Source: an uncultured Pseudomonadales bacterium (GTDB lineage: Bacteria; Pseudomonadota; Gammaproteobacteria; Pseudomonadales; Azotimanducaceae). Taken from it: a DNA stretch of 64,000 nucleotides. This document shows, in pieces, positions 40,542 to 49,447 of this stretch. Location of the stretch: NCBI GenBank assembly GCA_958295875.1, contig OY282379.1, positions 2,819,046-2,883,045 of the forward strand, read 5' to 3'. How positions within the stretch are numbered: position 1 is the stretch's first letter; the number at the start of each line of letters is the position of its first letter. The position numbers and the translations under genes are program-made. The notes under the pieces are model-generated. The model ran no database searches. It saw only the letters and a list, made by a program, of their open reading frames with translations, and was not told the origin of the DNA.

Positions 40542-42595
40542 CGTTGGCGCGGGCAGGATTGGCGTGCTTGCTCGGTCTCATCTTGGTCGGTGCGGCGGCG
40601 CCAGAAGACGAAGCCCAGCGGATGGATGCGAACTCTGAGCCGGCGGCCGACGAGGAGCTGGCGGTGGTCGCCACGCGGCCGTCCGAGCGCAGTCTGCTCA
40701 GCTTCGAAATGGACGCTGAGACGTTGTCTGGCATTCCCGGTGTCAATGACGATCCCTTGTCGGCTTTGATCACGTTGCCGGGCGTCGCCGTCAACGACGA
40801 CTTCGAGGGTGGCACGGCCATCCGCGGCACTCGACCACTGGACAACACCTATCGCATTGATTTCATGGAGGTGGGCTACCTGTTCCACTTTGGCACGGGT
40901 AGTGTGGTGGACGGCGATCTAGTGGACGGCTTCACGTTCTATCCTGCGGGATACGGGGCTCGCTACCAAGGCGTGATAGGCGGAGTTGTAGACGCCCGCA
41001 CCCGCGACCCGCTCAAAGACGGTTTTCGGGCCGTGCTCGATGCGAATCTGATCCAAGGTGGCGTGCTAGTGGAGGGCGCGTTGTCGGACGAGAGCCGAGC
41101 TTACTTCTCCACTCGCGCAAGCTACTACGACCTCGTGCTTCAGCCATTCCTCGACGAAATCAACGACAGCGAGGCAGACGATGTCGATGTCGTGCAGCTG
41201 CCCCGGTTCTACGACTACCGCGGCCGCATGCAATTCGATTTGCGTGGAGGCGCCCGTCTAGATTTGCTCGTCGACAGCGCTGCCGACGAAGCGGAACTGC
41301 TATTCCACGATGAATCCACAGAGACGCTGCAAGACCCGGCACTGGCCGGCGCGCACCGGTTTGCCCTGGACTACGACCGCCAAGGCATCGTCTACTCGCG
41401 CCCAGGGGGCGAGGATGACTGGCGCTGGCAGGCTGGTTGGGCACGCAATCGCACCGGCTTTTCGGCGCGCTTGGGCGGCGCCGGCACGGCCGAGACCATG
41501 GTGTCGGACCATACGATTCGATTGGAGGCCACAGCCCCCGTTCGCCGCCGGCAACGGCTCGGCTGGGGCATCACCCTATCCCATCTTGGCATCGACTATG
41601 ACGTGTTGTTGCGCGACACGGGATGCACCGAGTTCGAGGTGCGGTGTCGATTCAGCGACGCGGATCCCATCGCTACAACCGACGAGCTACACTTGGTTCG
41701 GATAAGGGCATTCGTCGAGAACACGGTGTACCTAACCGGCGCTGGCGACGGGCTGAACTTGGTTGTCGGGCTTGGCCATGCCCAGGACGATTATCTAAGC
41801 GAGCGGGAGTTGGAACCGCGCGCTCGCTTGGAATGGCATCTTGGCCCACGCTCTTCGTTGACGCTGGGCGCCGGACGCTACTACCAATTGCCGGCGTTTG
41901 AGTACATTGAAGACAAGCTAGGCAATCGCGATCTGTCGTATCTGGAAGCGGACCACTATGTGCTGGCGTTCAAGCATCGATTTGCCAACGGCTGGTTGGT
42001 GCGCACGGACGTCTACAGGAAAGACTTGGGCAACTTGGTGACAGCGAACGCTGCGAGCCGCTACGACAACCGGGGGGGCGGCACTGGTAGAGGGTTTGAA
42101 CTGTTGCTTCAAGGGGCGTTGGGACCACGCTGGTTCGGGTGGGCGGCGCTGTCCTATTCCCGCGCTGTCCGCGAGGACACCGACACCGGGGAGCGCTTCG
42201 ACTTCGAATATGACCAACCACTGATTGCATCAGTCGTCGCCAAGTTCTTGCTCAACGAGCAAGTGTCTTTCAGCGCAAAGCTCTGGTATCACAGCGGCCC
42301 GCCGGAAACGCCCATTCTCGGCGGCGAGGCCGATCCTGACAACGCGGGCGCCTATCTGCCGGTGTACGGTGAAGTGAATGGCGAGCGACTGCCGAGCTAC
42401 TTTCGCCTGGACTTGCGAGCAGACTTCAAGCCCCGCCGGTGGCAGGGCCTGAGCTTCTACGGCGAGATCCTCAACGCCACCAATCATCGCAACGTGTCTG
42501 GCTACGAGTACGAATACGACTATTCCTCTCGCCGGTCCATCACGCAGGTGCCGCTGTTCCTCTCCGTTGGCGTGCGCAAAGAAATACTGCGCTGA
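40538..42595 (+). CDS. TonB-dependent receptor-like outer-membrane protein, coupled to the APE operon
   Basis: Protein of 685 residues with a signal peptide (MTLARAGLACLLGLILVGAA). A plug domain follows at about residues 60-165, marked by DDPLSALITLPGVAV, GTAIRGTRPLDNTYRID and GYGARYQGVIGGVVD. The rest alternates beta strands as in a 22-strand barrel, including the late strands GRGFELLLQGALG, WFGWAALSYSRA and SFYGEILNATNHRNV. A clear TonB box was not identified; the EELAVVATRP segment could serve. The last residues are not the usual terminal aromatic. Because it begins inside the ketosynthase stop, it is surely co-translated with pigment enzymes, yet such a receptor is not a standard aryl-polyene gene. 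Export, insertion or uptake roles are open. Confidence 0.85.
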   Translation: MTLARAGLACLLGLILVGAAAPEDEAQRMDANSEPAADEELAVVATRPSERSLLSFEMDAETLSGIPGVNDDPLSALITLPGVAVNDDFEGGTAIRGTRPLDNTYRIDFMEVGYLFHFGTGSVVDGDLVDGFTFYPAGYGARYQGVIGGVVDARTRDPLKDGFRAVLDANLIQGGVLVEGALSDESRAYFSTRASYYDLVLQPFLDEINDSEADDVDVVQLPRFYDYRGRMQFDLRGGARLDLLVDSAADEAELLFHDESTETLQDPALAGAHRFALDYDRQGIVYSRPGGEDDWRWQAGWARNRTGFSARLGGAGTAETMVSDHTIRLEATAPVRRRQRLGWGITLSHLGIDYDVLLRDTGCTEFEVRCRFSDADPIATTDELHLVRIRAFVENTVYLTGAGDGLNLVVGLGHAQDDYLSERELEPRARLEWHLGPRSSLTLGAGRYYQLPAFEYIEDKLGNRDLSYLEADHYVLAFKHRFANGWLVRTDVYRKDLGNLVTANAASRYDNRGGGTGRGFELLLQGALGPRWFGWAALSYSRAVREDTDTGERFDFEYDQPLIASVVAKFLLNEQVSFSAKLWYHSGPPETPILGGEADPDNAGAYLPVYGEVNGERLPSYFRLDLRADFKPRRWQGLSFYGEILNATNHRNVSGYEYEYDYSSRRSITQVPLFLSVGVRKEILR

Positions 42596-42604
42596 TCGCG
42601 GGAG

Positions 42605-43519
42605 TCATCGCGCATCGCCTAGTTCGGCGCCGTGGATCGGGCGCTGCAACCAAGTGGCGATGTCTTCCGCGATGGCGTTGGCGCAACGGGCGATAATCGT
42701 GCAGTTACTCTTGAACGTGGCGAACGCGCCCCCTGTAGTGAAGCGTTTGGCGCGAAACGAAGCAGCGGCCTCGCCGCTGCCAGCGTGCAACGTGCCGGTT
42801 ACCTCTAGCCATTTCGGGCCTGACCAAGCGCCCCCGCCGGGCACATGGGCTTCGGTTATTTCCATGTCAACATAGAACCCCGAACTGGGCACCTGGCCGA
42901 CCTTGACATTCGCCGCATGGCGTCGCACCTGCTCGGAGATCGTCTCACCTACGCGGCACTCCGACTTGACGGCCTGTGGAACACGCGTGGTGATGGCGTA
43001 GGGTACAGCCGCGGCAATTGTGATGGACGTATCGGGTCGCATCGATGAGAGGGCTTCCACATTGACATCCTGGGCGCTCGGCGCGACTGCTTGCCGCGGC
43101 GCTGATGGAGGTGCCGCGCCGTTCTCCGCAAGCCTTGCGGCGTAGGATTGGAGGCTCTGCTGCAAGTCCAAGTCCAAGTTGCGTACCCAGCGGTTGTAGT
43201 TGCGGTGGATTTTGCCGGCCTTGTAGTCCAGGTTGTCGCTCTGCTTGTAGGTGATTGAATAGGCCGAGTCGTTGTAGTGGATGTCTACGACTGCGACATG
43301 GGTTCGCACCACCAGCCGCGCCTCGATGTGACCTGGATCGACAACGTGTGCTTTCCAGCCGCGCTGTACGCCGGTGACGATTGCGCTTCCGATTTGATCC
43401 ATGCTGAACCCGGCGGGAATCGGCGAGTCCTCGATGTTCATGATCTGCTGTCTGGCGTGCGCAGAGACGCTGCAAAGCGTCAACAGCGCAACCAGCGACA
43501 ATGACCGTACCCAACTCAT
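42605..43519 (-). CDS. secreted two-domain protein of unknown function
   Basis: Protein of 304 residues with a clear signal peptide (MSWVRSLSLVALLTLCSVSA, cleavage near ALA-like SAHA). The first domain (about residues 25-115) resembles small periplasmic proteins with RGWKAHVVDPGHIEARLVVR, VVDIHYNDSAYSITYK and KIHRNYNRWV. A Pro/Ala-rich hinge follows, then a second domain of about 150 residues with CRVGETISEQV and SNCTIIARCANAIAEDIATWL, whose Cys residues may pair. No catalytic motif is seen. AGGAAA lies upstream of the ATG at 43519. It converges on the receptor gene with a nine-base gap; whether it belongs to the pigment locus is unclear. Confidence 0.75.
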   Translation of the reverse strand: MSWVRSLSLVALLTLCSVSAHARQQIMNIEDSPIPAGFSMDQIGSAIVTGVQRGWKAHVVDPGHIEARLVVRTHVAVVDIHYNDSAYSITYKQSDNLDYKAGKIHRNYNRWVRNLDLDLQQSLQSYAARLAENGAAPPSAPRQAVAPSAQDVNVEALSSMRPDTSITIAAAVPYAITTRVPQAVKSECRVGETISEQVRRHAANVKVGQVPSSGFYVDMEITEAHVPGGGAWSGPKWLEVTGTLHAGSGEAAASFRAKRFTTGGAFATFKSNCTIIARCANAIAEDIATWLQRPIHGAELGDAR

Positions 43520-43556
43520 TTGGTTTTCCTTGTTGGCGGTTGATGGCCTGCGTCGC

Positions 43557-45218
43557 TCACGCCGCAGCCGGGTTGCGCAACACCCGTCCGGCGCGCTCGC
43601 CGGTGAGTTCATCGTCGCGCAGTATGATGCTGCCGTTGCACACCGTCGCCTTGTAGCCGGCGGCGCGCTGAATGAAGCGTGGTGCGCCGAACGGGAAGTC
43701 GTGGACGATCTTTGGCATGTGCTCTTCGAGGCGGGCGATGTCGAACACGTTGACGTCCGCTCGCTTGCCAACGGCCAAGGTGCCGCGGTCTGCCAAGCCA
43801 AGCACGTTGGCCGGCACGGCGCTGATGCGGCGCACCGCTTCCTGCAGGGAGTACACGCCACTGTCGCGGTGCCAGTGCGAGAGGATGAAGGTGGACCAGC
43901 CGGAATCGATCATCTGGCTTACATGGGCGCCGGCATCCCCCAAGCCTGGCATCGCCCAGTCCGTCTTGATGAGTTCCTCTAGCGCTTGGAGGTTGATGTT
44001 GAAGGCGCGCAGGTGAAACAGCGCCTTGCCGTCGGTTTGGTCGCTGATGCGCAGCCAAGTCTCCACCGGATGCTCGCCAGCGGCCTTGGCCTGGTGATAG
44101 AGGCTCTCGTCGGGATTCTGGGTGTAGCGCGGACGCGCTTGGTCGCCCATGTAGAACCAGCGCTTCAGGCCTTCTGCCGCTTGGTCGCCTTGCGCCTTCA
44201 CTTCGTCGATCAGGCTGCGCCGGGTCTCTGGATTGCGAATGGCGTTCAGGCGCGCCGGCAGTTCGAGCTTGCGTAGCTCGTTCCAAGCCGGGGTGCGGAA
44301 GAAGTTGTTGGTGGAGAGGCCGCCAACGCCGCCGCCGCTGCGCGGCACCGTTACCGAGGTGACGTTCAGGCCTTCTTCGCGCATGGCCTGGACGCGCTCG
44401 TGCAAGCGTTCGTGGCCCATCTCGATGACGGAACTGAACAGAGCGGCGCGGGCGCTGCGCGCTTCGTCGGCGATCAGGCCGATTTCCTCGTCGAACTCGC
44501 GGAAGTCCGAGACGGTTTGCATGAGGCCGCCATGTTTGCCCACTTCCTTGGCGACGGCGCGCAGTTCGTCGCGGTGCGCGAACGTGCCGGGGATGGAGCG
44601 GCCGTCCGGCAGGCGATGGCCCGGCAGCCGGTTGGTGGAAAAGCCCACGGCGCCTTGCTGCACCGATTGCCCGGCGAGTTCGGCGATTTGGCGCACTTCG
44701 TCTGCGCTCGCGGGTTCTTCCACCGCACGTTCGCCCATCACATAGAAGCGCACCGCGCAGTGCCCTACCAGCCCGGCGATGTTGATGGCAGGCCCGAGTG
44801 CCTCAAGCGCGTCGAGATAGCCGCCGTAGGACTCCCAGTTCCACGGCAGGCCATGCAGAATGGCGTTCTTGGGGATGTCCTCGACGGTTTCCATCATGCC
44901 GGCGAGGAACTCTCGATCGGATGGCTTGCAGGGTGCGAAGGTGACGCCGCAGTTGCCGAGCAGCGCCGTGGTGACGCCGTGCCACGAGACGGAGGTCACC
45001 TGCGGGTCCCAGCCAATCTGTGCATCGAGATGCGTGTGCAGGTCGATGAAGCCGGGCGAGACGTTCAAACCGCTCGCGTCTATCTCTTGCTTGCCTTGAG
45101 CGGCCACTTTGCCGATCTCCACGATGGTGTCGCCTTCGATGGCGACATCGGCGCTGAACGGTTCTGCCCCGGTGCCGTCCACCACGCGGCCGCCGCGAAT
45201 GACCAAGTCATGACTCAT
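43557..45218 (-). CDS. N-acyl-D-amino-acid deacylase (D-aminoacylase), amidohydrolase family
   Basis: Metal-dependent hydrolase of 553 residues. The N-terminal strand domain VIRGGRVVDGTG is followed by the metal site PGFIDLHTHLDAQ (H-x-H) and WHGVTTALLGNCGVTFAPC with the family's Cys ligand region. Later come VIEMGHERL, KALFHLRAFN and LGDAGAHVSQMIDSGW, matching D-aminoacylase and relatives; the C-terminus closes the small beta domain (NGSIILRDDELTGERAGRVLR-type). Expected to remove acyl groups from N-acyl-D-amino acids or similar amides. ATG 45218 has GAGGA upstream; the frame is open to 45272. It stands next to, but apart from, the secreted protein gene. Confidence 0.92.
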   Translation of the reverse strand: MSHDLVIRGGRVVDGTGAEPFSADVAIEGDTIVEIGKVAAQGKQEIDASGLNVSPGFIDLHTHLDAQIGWDPQVTSVSWHGVTTALLGNCGVTFAPCKPSDREFLAGMMETVEDIPKNAILHGLPWNWESYGGYLDALEALGPAINIAGLVGHCAVRFYVMGERAVEEPASADEVRQIAELAGQSVQQGAVGFSTNRLPGHRLPDGRSIPGTFAHRDELRAVAKEVGKHGGLMQTVSDFREFDEEIGLIADEARSARAALFSSVIEMGHERLHERVQAMREEGLNVTSVTVPRSGGGVGGLSTNNFFRTPAWNELRKLELPARLNAIRNPETRRSLIDEVKAQGDQAAEGLKRWFYMGDQARPRYTQNPDESLYHQAKAAGEHPVETWLRISDQTDGKALFHLRAFNINLQALEELIKTDWAMPGLGDAGAHVSQMIDSGWSTFILSHWHRDSGVYSLQEAVRRISAVPANVLGLADRGTLAVGKRADVNVFDIARLEEHMPKIVHDFPFGAPRFIQRAAGYKATVCNGSIILRDDELTGERAGRVLRNPAAA

Positions 45219-45739
45219 TGGATGTCGTCCTCTTTGTCGGTAGGTTGAGAGCATAGCGTAGCCACAAGGCATTTGCCGCCGTGCGCGCGGGTGCCCTGGC
45301 GCACGCCAACTACTCCCTGAGACGTTACGTCACCGTGAACTCGAGGTTCCCTAAGCTCCCATAGTTCGCCATGTAACGGCCCGGCTGCGCTGGGTGCCGG
45401 GCGGATGCCGCGGCACGCACCGGCGATGGGCAGCATGTCGTCCCTCGATGGCGAGGCCCTTGGTGGGGGCTTCGTTCAGCATGTGCGCAAGCGCAGCTTG
45501 CGGCCCGCCCAAGGCATCAGTGGCTGGCTCGTGCCGGATGCCGAGCGAATAACATCGGCCACTAGGTTTCATCCAACTTACATCAAGCACGTGGTCACAG
45601 GTCTAGAGCGTGAGGTGTGGAAGCACATCACTCGAACGACGTCCCGGCCACCGCGGCGACCGATCGGCTCGTCACCGGCAAGCGGCTCCGCTCACGCCCG
45701 GCCACGCACCTTGCGCCGCTCGCCATATCATTCCGCGCC
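45219..45739. other. intergenic region without a supported gene
   Basis: About 520 bases between the deacylase (-) and the flippase (+). Short frames exist on both strands (for example 45351-45590, minus, 79 codons), but none has recognisable motifs or a ribosome-binding site. It should contain the divergent promoters; no convincing hexamer pair was found. Confidence 0.5.
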
Positions 45740-47125
45740 ATGCCGAGCCACGACGCCTCCCGCCCCCCTGACGACGCGCTGCCGGCAGCGGCGGCGGTCG
45801 GTGCTGACGCGGGCCGGGATGCGGCGATCGTCCTCGCCACGCGGGTGGGGGTGGCCGTCGCCAGCATCGCCAGCCAAAGCCTGTTGGCGTACCTGTTGTT
45901 GCCGGCGGGGCGCGGCGCCTATGCGGTTTGCGTCACGTTCGCCTACTTGCTCGGCATGTTGCTGTCGGTGAGTGGCGACATCGGGGCGCAGTTCTTGGCC
46001 ATGAGCGGGCGGGCGAGCGTCTCCAAGGGTTCGGCGCTCGGTGTTGGCATTTGCCTCGTCGGCAGCCTCGTCGCCATCGCGTTGGCGGTGCCGCTCATCG
46101 GCGGCGACTTTGCGTTCTTCGCCAAGGCGCCGGCAAGCGCGCTCTACACCTCGCTCGCACTCATTCCGCTCTCCTGCTGTTCGTTTGCCCTGGAAATGCA
46201 GGTCGCTGGGCTACGGCGTTTCGCCGCGTTGGCGGTGTACCTCTCGGCGCAATCCTTAGTGGTGGTGGTCGGCGTGGTGGCATTCGTTTGGTGGCTCGAT
46301 TGGGGTGTCGAAGGGGGGCTCGTGGCGCTGTGCGTCGGCCATGTGGCATTGCTCGCGAGTTGCGTATGGGATTTGCGCAAGCACGCTGGGTTGCGGCTCG
46401 AGATGCCGTCGCGGCGGGAGCTTGCCGGTGCGCTGGACTACGGCTTGCGTGTCCACCTTTCACGCTTGGGAGGCGTCGTCGAACCGCGCGTGGGCATCCT
46501 CGCGCTCGCATTGCTTGGCAGCCAAGGCGAAGTGGGCATGTTTGCCGCGGTGAGTGCCATCATGATGCATCTGCACCTGCTGGCAGATTCGGTGAGCATT
46601 GCGTTGTACCCACGCATCGTTGCCGGCGGCGCCAACGCCGTGGGCATGATCGGGCGCGGATTGCGCGTCGCTTGCGGCGCCACGGCGCTGGCGTTGGCAG
46701 TGCTGTTGCCAATCAGCAAACCGCTGGTGGCGGTGCTGCTCTCGGCGGCGTTTGTGCCGGCGGTGCCGATGATGTGGATCATGGCGCCTGGCGTCCTCGC
46801 CTGCGCCGCGGCCGCCCTCTTTGTCAGCTACTTCAAGGGCATAGACAGGCCGAGCGTGTGCTCATGGGCCACTTGGGCGGGGCTCAGTGCGAATGTCGTG
46901 GCCTGCGCCGCGCTCTATCCGCTCTTGGGCATGGTCGGCGTGGCGTGGGGCTTCACCATCGGCCTCGGCGTGCGCACCACTTGCCTCATGGCCACCTTCC
47001 ACCGTGCCACCGGCGTATCGTGGCGAACGCTGTGGACGCCGGCGCGGGGGGACCTCGTGTGGTTGCGCGGGACGCTGCCGCTCGGGGCGGCCGCGGCGCC
47101 ACTGGCGGGGCGCGTGGACGATTGA
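45740..47125 (+). CDS. polysaccharide flippase, Wzx/MATE-like (MOP superfamily)
   Basis: Membrane protein of 461 residues with about twelve to fourteen hydrophobic segments and no large soluble domain. The first TM pair holds RVGVAVASIASQSLLAYLLLPAGRGAYAV, the N-terminal pattern of oligosaccharide flippases (shown here only by its key turn LLPAGRG). The middle has the typical YGLRVHLSRLGGVVEPRVG stretch, and TM10-12 include MWIMAPGVLACAAAALFVSYFKG. Likely moves a lipid-linked oligosaccharide across the inner membrane for the adjacent sugar-transferase group. ATG 45740 was preferred to the open frame back to 45617. It converges on the GT4 gene with about 115 bp between stops. Confidence 0.85.
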   Translation: MPSHDASRPPDDALPAAAAVGADAGRDAAIVLATRVGVAVASIASQSLLAYLLLPAGRGAYAVCVTFAYLLGMLLSVSGDIGAQFLAMSGRASVSKGSALGVGICLVGSLVAIALAVPLIGGDFAFFAKAPASALYTSLALIPLSCCSFALEMQVAGLRRFAALAVYLSAQSLVVVVGVVAFVWWLDWGVEGGLVALCVGHVALLASCVWDLRKHAGLRLEMPSRRELAGALDYGLRVHLSRLGGVVEPRVGILALALLGSQGEVGMFAAVSAIMMHLHLLADSVSIALYPRIVAGGANAVGMIGRGLRVACGATALALAVLLPISKPLVAVLLSAAFVPAVPMMWIMAPGVLACAAAALFVSYFKGIDRPSVCSWATWAGLSANVVACAALYPLLGMVGVAWGFTIGLGVRTTCLMATFHRATGVSWRTLWTPARGDLVWLRGTLPLGAAAAPLAGRVDD

Positions 47126-47239
47126 CGGCAAGTTGTACGGCGCGAAAGCGGCCTGTGGCTGTGCTAAGCGCCTGCCGTTGAGCGGGTGCGCTCGGCTGTG
47201 GAGCGCCGCCGAATGCGAGCCTTCTCGGGTGCGTCCGCG

Positions 47240-48451
47240 TCAGCCGCGCACCAAGGCGCTAAGCGCTGTGGCCAGTTCTTTCGCCTCATCCACCAGCGCA
47301 TAGGCCTGCAGGGGCAAAGCCGTCGCGTTGTCGCGCCACCGCTGCCAGCCCTCGGCGGTGATTGCTGCGATCTCGCGCGCCGCGTCCTCTGGGCTCGCCG
47401 CGTCCAAGACCAACCCAAGGTTCCGCTGGGCGATGTGTTCGGCGTCTGTGCAGCCGGCGCGCACGATCAGGGGCTTTGCGAACAAACACGCTTCGTAGTA
47501 CTTGTTAGTCTGTGCCCAGCAATGCGGAACCGCGGTTCGATAGCAGTCCATCACCATGTCCACCTGCCCATACAGCCGCGGCAGATCCTCGGGCGACTGG
47601 TAGCCGCCGACATATTGGATGTTGGGGTTGTCGACGATGCGCTCGAACGAGTCTGCATTCAGGCCGAGCGCCGTCAGGCGGTTGTCGAATGAACCCGCCA
47701 GCACGGCCGCAAAGCGTTGCGGCGCCTGCCGGGTGAGCGCATCCAACACGCGCAGCGACCAAGGTTCCCGCAACACGCCAAACCAGCCGATGCGCAGCGG
47801 CCGGTTGACGGGCGGAGAGGCCGGCGGCGGGGCGCCTTCTGGCCGCACAGACTGGGCGAAGCTCTGCGCGAGTTTGTTCTCCACCACGATCGCAGGTGTC
47901 TTCAGCTTGAGCCAGCGCCGGTAGTAGGGCAGATAGCCGGCGGTGGTGAGCACCAGCAACTGGCTCTGGGAGAGGGCAAGCCGTTCCAGCGCGCGCACGG
48001 CGCGGCCCGGCCCGCCGGCAACTTGGGCGTCCACGATGTCTGCGATCTCCACCGCCACCTTTGCATTGGCGCCGCGGCTCGCAAGCACCGCCAAGGCGCC
48101 GACGTCTGAATTGAAGGCGTACACCAACTGGTTGCGCCGCACTGCTTCTCGCAACTTCGGCACAGCGCGCAAGAGCGTTCCGATGCGCGCCAAGTATTGG
48201 ACGTTGCGCAAGCGGCCAAGTAACTGCATGGGCACATCCGGCGCTCGCCCCGCGTCGTAATCGCGTTCGAAGGCGACGGCCTCAATGTCGAACCCGGCCG
48301 CTTTCAGGAGGTCTAACCGACGAGCGATGCGCGCATCGTTTTGGCGGGGTAACACGCACAACATCTTGATGCCGGCGCCGGGTGATGCTGCTGCGGCGGA
48401 CGACTGCGCGTCCCCCAAGGCTTCGGAGCGCGGCGAAACGGCCTTTGCCAT
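47240..48451 (-). CDS. GT4-family glycosyltransferase
   Basis: Retaining GT-B enzyme of 403 residues. The N-terminal Rossmann half includes MLCVLPRQNDARIARRLDLL and YAFNSDVGALAVLAS; the C-terminal half includes LRIGWFGVLREPWSL, NPNIQYVGGYQSPEDLPRLY and the donor-site segment NKYYEACLFAKPLIV (E in the E-x7-E-like position is only partly kept). Predicted cytoplasmic transfer of a sugar onto a lipid-linked precursor. It is the third gene of a minus unit GT2, epimerase, GT4, starting 30 bp after the epimerase stop. The donor sugar cannot be assigned, but the epimerase suggests a mannose- or galactose-derived nucleotide sugar. Confidence 0.85.
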   Translation of the reverse strand: MAKAVSPRSEALGDAQSSAAAASPGAGIKMLCVLPRQNDARIARRLDLLKAAGFDIEAVAFERDYDAGRAPDVPMQLLGRLRNVQYLARIGTLLRAVPKLREAVRRNQLVYAFNSDVGALAVLASRGANAKVAVEIADIVDAQVAGGPGRAVRALERLALSQSQLLVLTTAGYLPYYRRWLKLKTPAIVVENKLAQSFAQSVRPEGAPPPASPPVNRPLRIGWFGVLREPWSLRVLDALTRQAPQRFAAVLAGSFDNRLTALGLNADSFERIVDNPNIQYVGGYQSPEDLPRLYGQVDMVMDCYRTAVPHCWAQTNKYYEACLFAKPLIVRAGCTDAEHIAQRNLGLVLDAASPEDAAREIAAITAEGWQRWRDNATALPLQAYALVDEAKELATALSALVRG

Positions 48452-48481
48452 GAACGGCCGCTAGGTCCGCGCCAAGGAGTG

Positions 48482-49447
48482 CTAGCCGGCCGGGCAGCCG
48501 CCGGCCACTTGGGCGGCGATCCAGTCGTAAGTGGTTCCGATGCCCGTCTTCAGTGGCGTGTGCGGCTCCCAGCCGATGAGGCGGCGCAGCAAAGAGTTGT
48601 CGCTGTTGCGGCCACGCACGCCTTGTGGTTTGCTGAGATCATGCTTCTTCCGCAGTTGCTTGCCGGCGGCTTCGCACACTAGGTTCACAAGCTCGTTCAC
48701 CGTCACCAGCTCATCCGTGCCGAGATTGACCGGGCCGGTATGGCCAGATTCCATGATGCGGCGCAGCCCCTCGATGCAATCATCTATGTAGCAAAAGCTC
48801 CGGGTCTGCTCGCCATCTCCCCATATGTCGATGTCGGCGCCGTTCTTGGCCAGTGCGGCCTTGCGGCAGATGGCGGCCGGCGCCTTTTCGCGGCCACCGT
48901 CATAAGTGCCGAGCGGTCCATAGATGTTGTGGAACCGCACCACGCGGGCGTCTAGGCCGAACTCGGCGTGGTAGTAGTTCACGAGTTGCTCGGCGAAGAG
49001 CTTTTCCCAGCCATAGCCCCGCTCTGGGTCTGCCGGCAGCGCTTGCTCCTCTTTCAGGGGCGCCACCTCGGCGTCGTCCTGCAGCAGCGCCGGGTACACG
49101 CAGGCGCTGCTTGTGTAGAGGTAGCGCTTGACGTTGCACACCCGCGCCGCCTCCAGCATGTGGATGTTGATCAATGCATTATTGCGCGTGAGTCGCGCAT
49201 GGTTGGTGGCGATGTAGCCGATGCCGCCCATGTCTGCCGCAAGCTGGTAGACGTCATCCACCCCCGCGCTGGCTTCCACGCAGCGCTCGAAGCCGCGCAA
49301 ATCCGCCAACACAAACTCGTCCGCGGCGCTCGCCTCGAAGTCTGGATGCTTGACGTCTGCGCCGCGCACCCAATGGCCTTCGGCCTTGAGCCGCTTGACC
49401 AAATGATGCCCGATGAAGCCGCCGGCGCCGGCGACCAACACCCTCAT
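48482..49447 (-). CDS. NAD-dependent epimerase, GDP-mannose 3,5-epimerase-like
   Basis: Extended SDR enzyme of 321 residues. NAD motif VAGAGGFIGHHLVKRL at the N-terminus, YQLAADMGGIGYIATNHA at about residue 70, SSACVYP (catalytic Ser and the family Cys) at about 118, and YGWEKLF with the Tyr-x3-Lys pair at about 147. The AADMGGxGxI-xx-N block and SSACVYP are distinctive of GDP-D-mannose 3,5-epimerase, which yields GDP-L-galactose/GDP-L-gulose. A plain UDP-sugar epimerase is less likely. ATG 49447 shares ATGA with the upstream GT2. The frame continues to 49573 only through that gene's end. The product sugar would feed the two flanking glycosyltransferases. Confidence 0.85.
   Translation of the reverse strand: MRVLVAGAGGFIGHHLVKRLKAEGHWVRGADVKHPDFEASAADEFVLADLRGFERCVEASAGVDDVYQLAADMGGIGYIATNHARLTRNNALINIHMLEAARVCNVKRYLYTSSACVYPALLQDDAEVAPLKEEQALPADPERGYGWEKLFAEQLVNYYHAEFGLDARVVRFHNIYGPLGTYDGGREKAPAAICRKAALAKNGADIDIWGDGEQTRSFCYIDDCIEGLRRIMESGHTGPVNLGTDELVTVNELVNLVCEAAGKQLRKKHDLSKPQGVRGRNSDNSLLRRLIGWEPHTPLKTGIGTTYDWIAAQVAGGCPAG

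Noticed and set aside
45351..45590. 79-codon minus-strand frame upstream of the deacylase as a small gene
   Set aside because: No motif, no ribosome-binding site and overlapping alternatives; may be a relic but cannot be supported.
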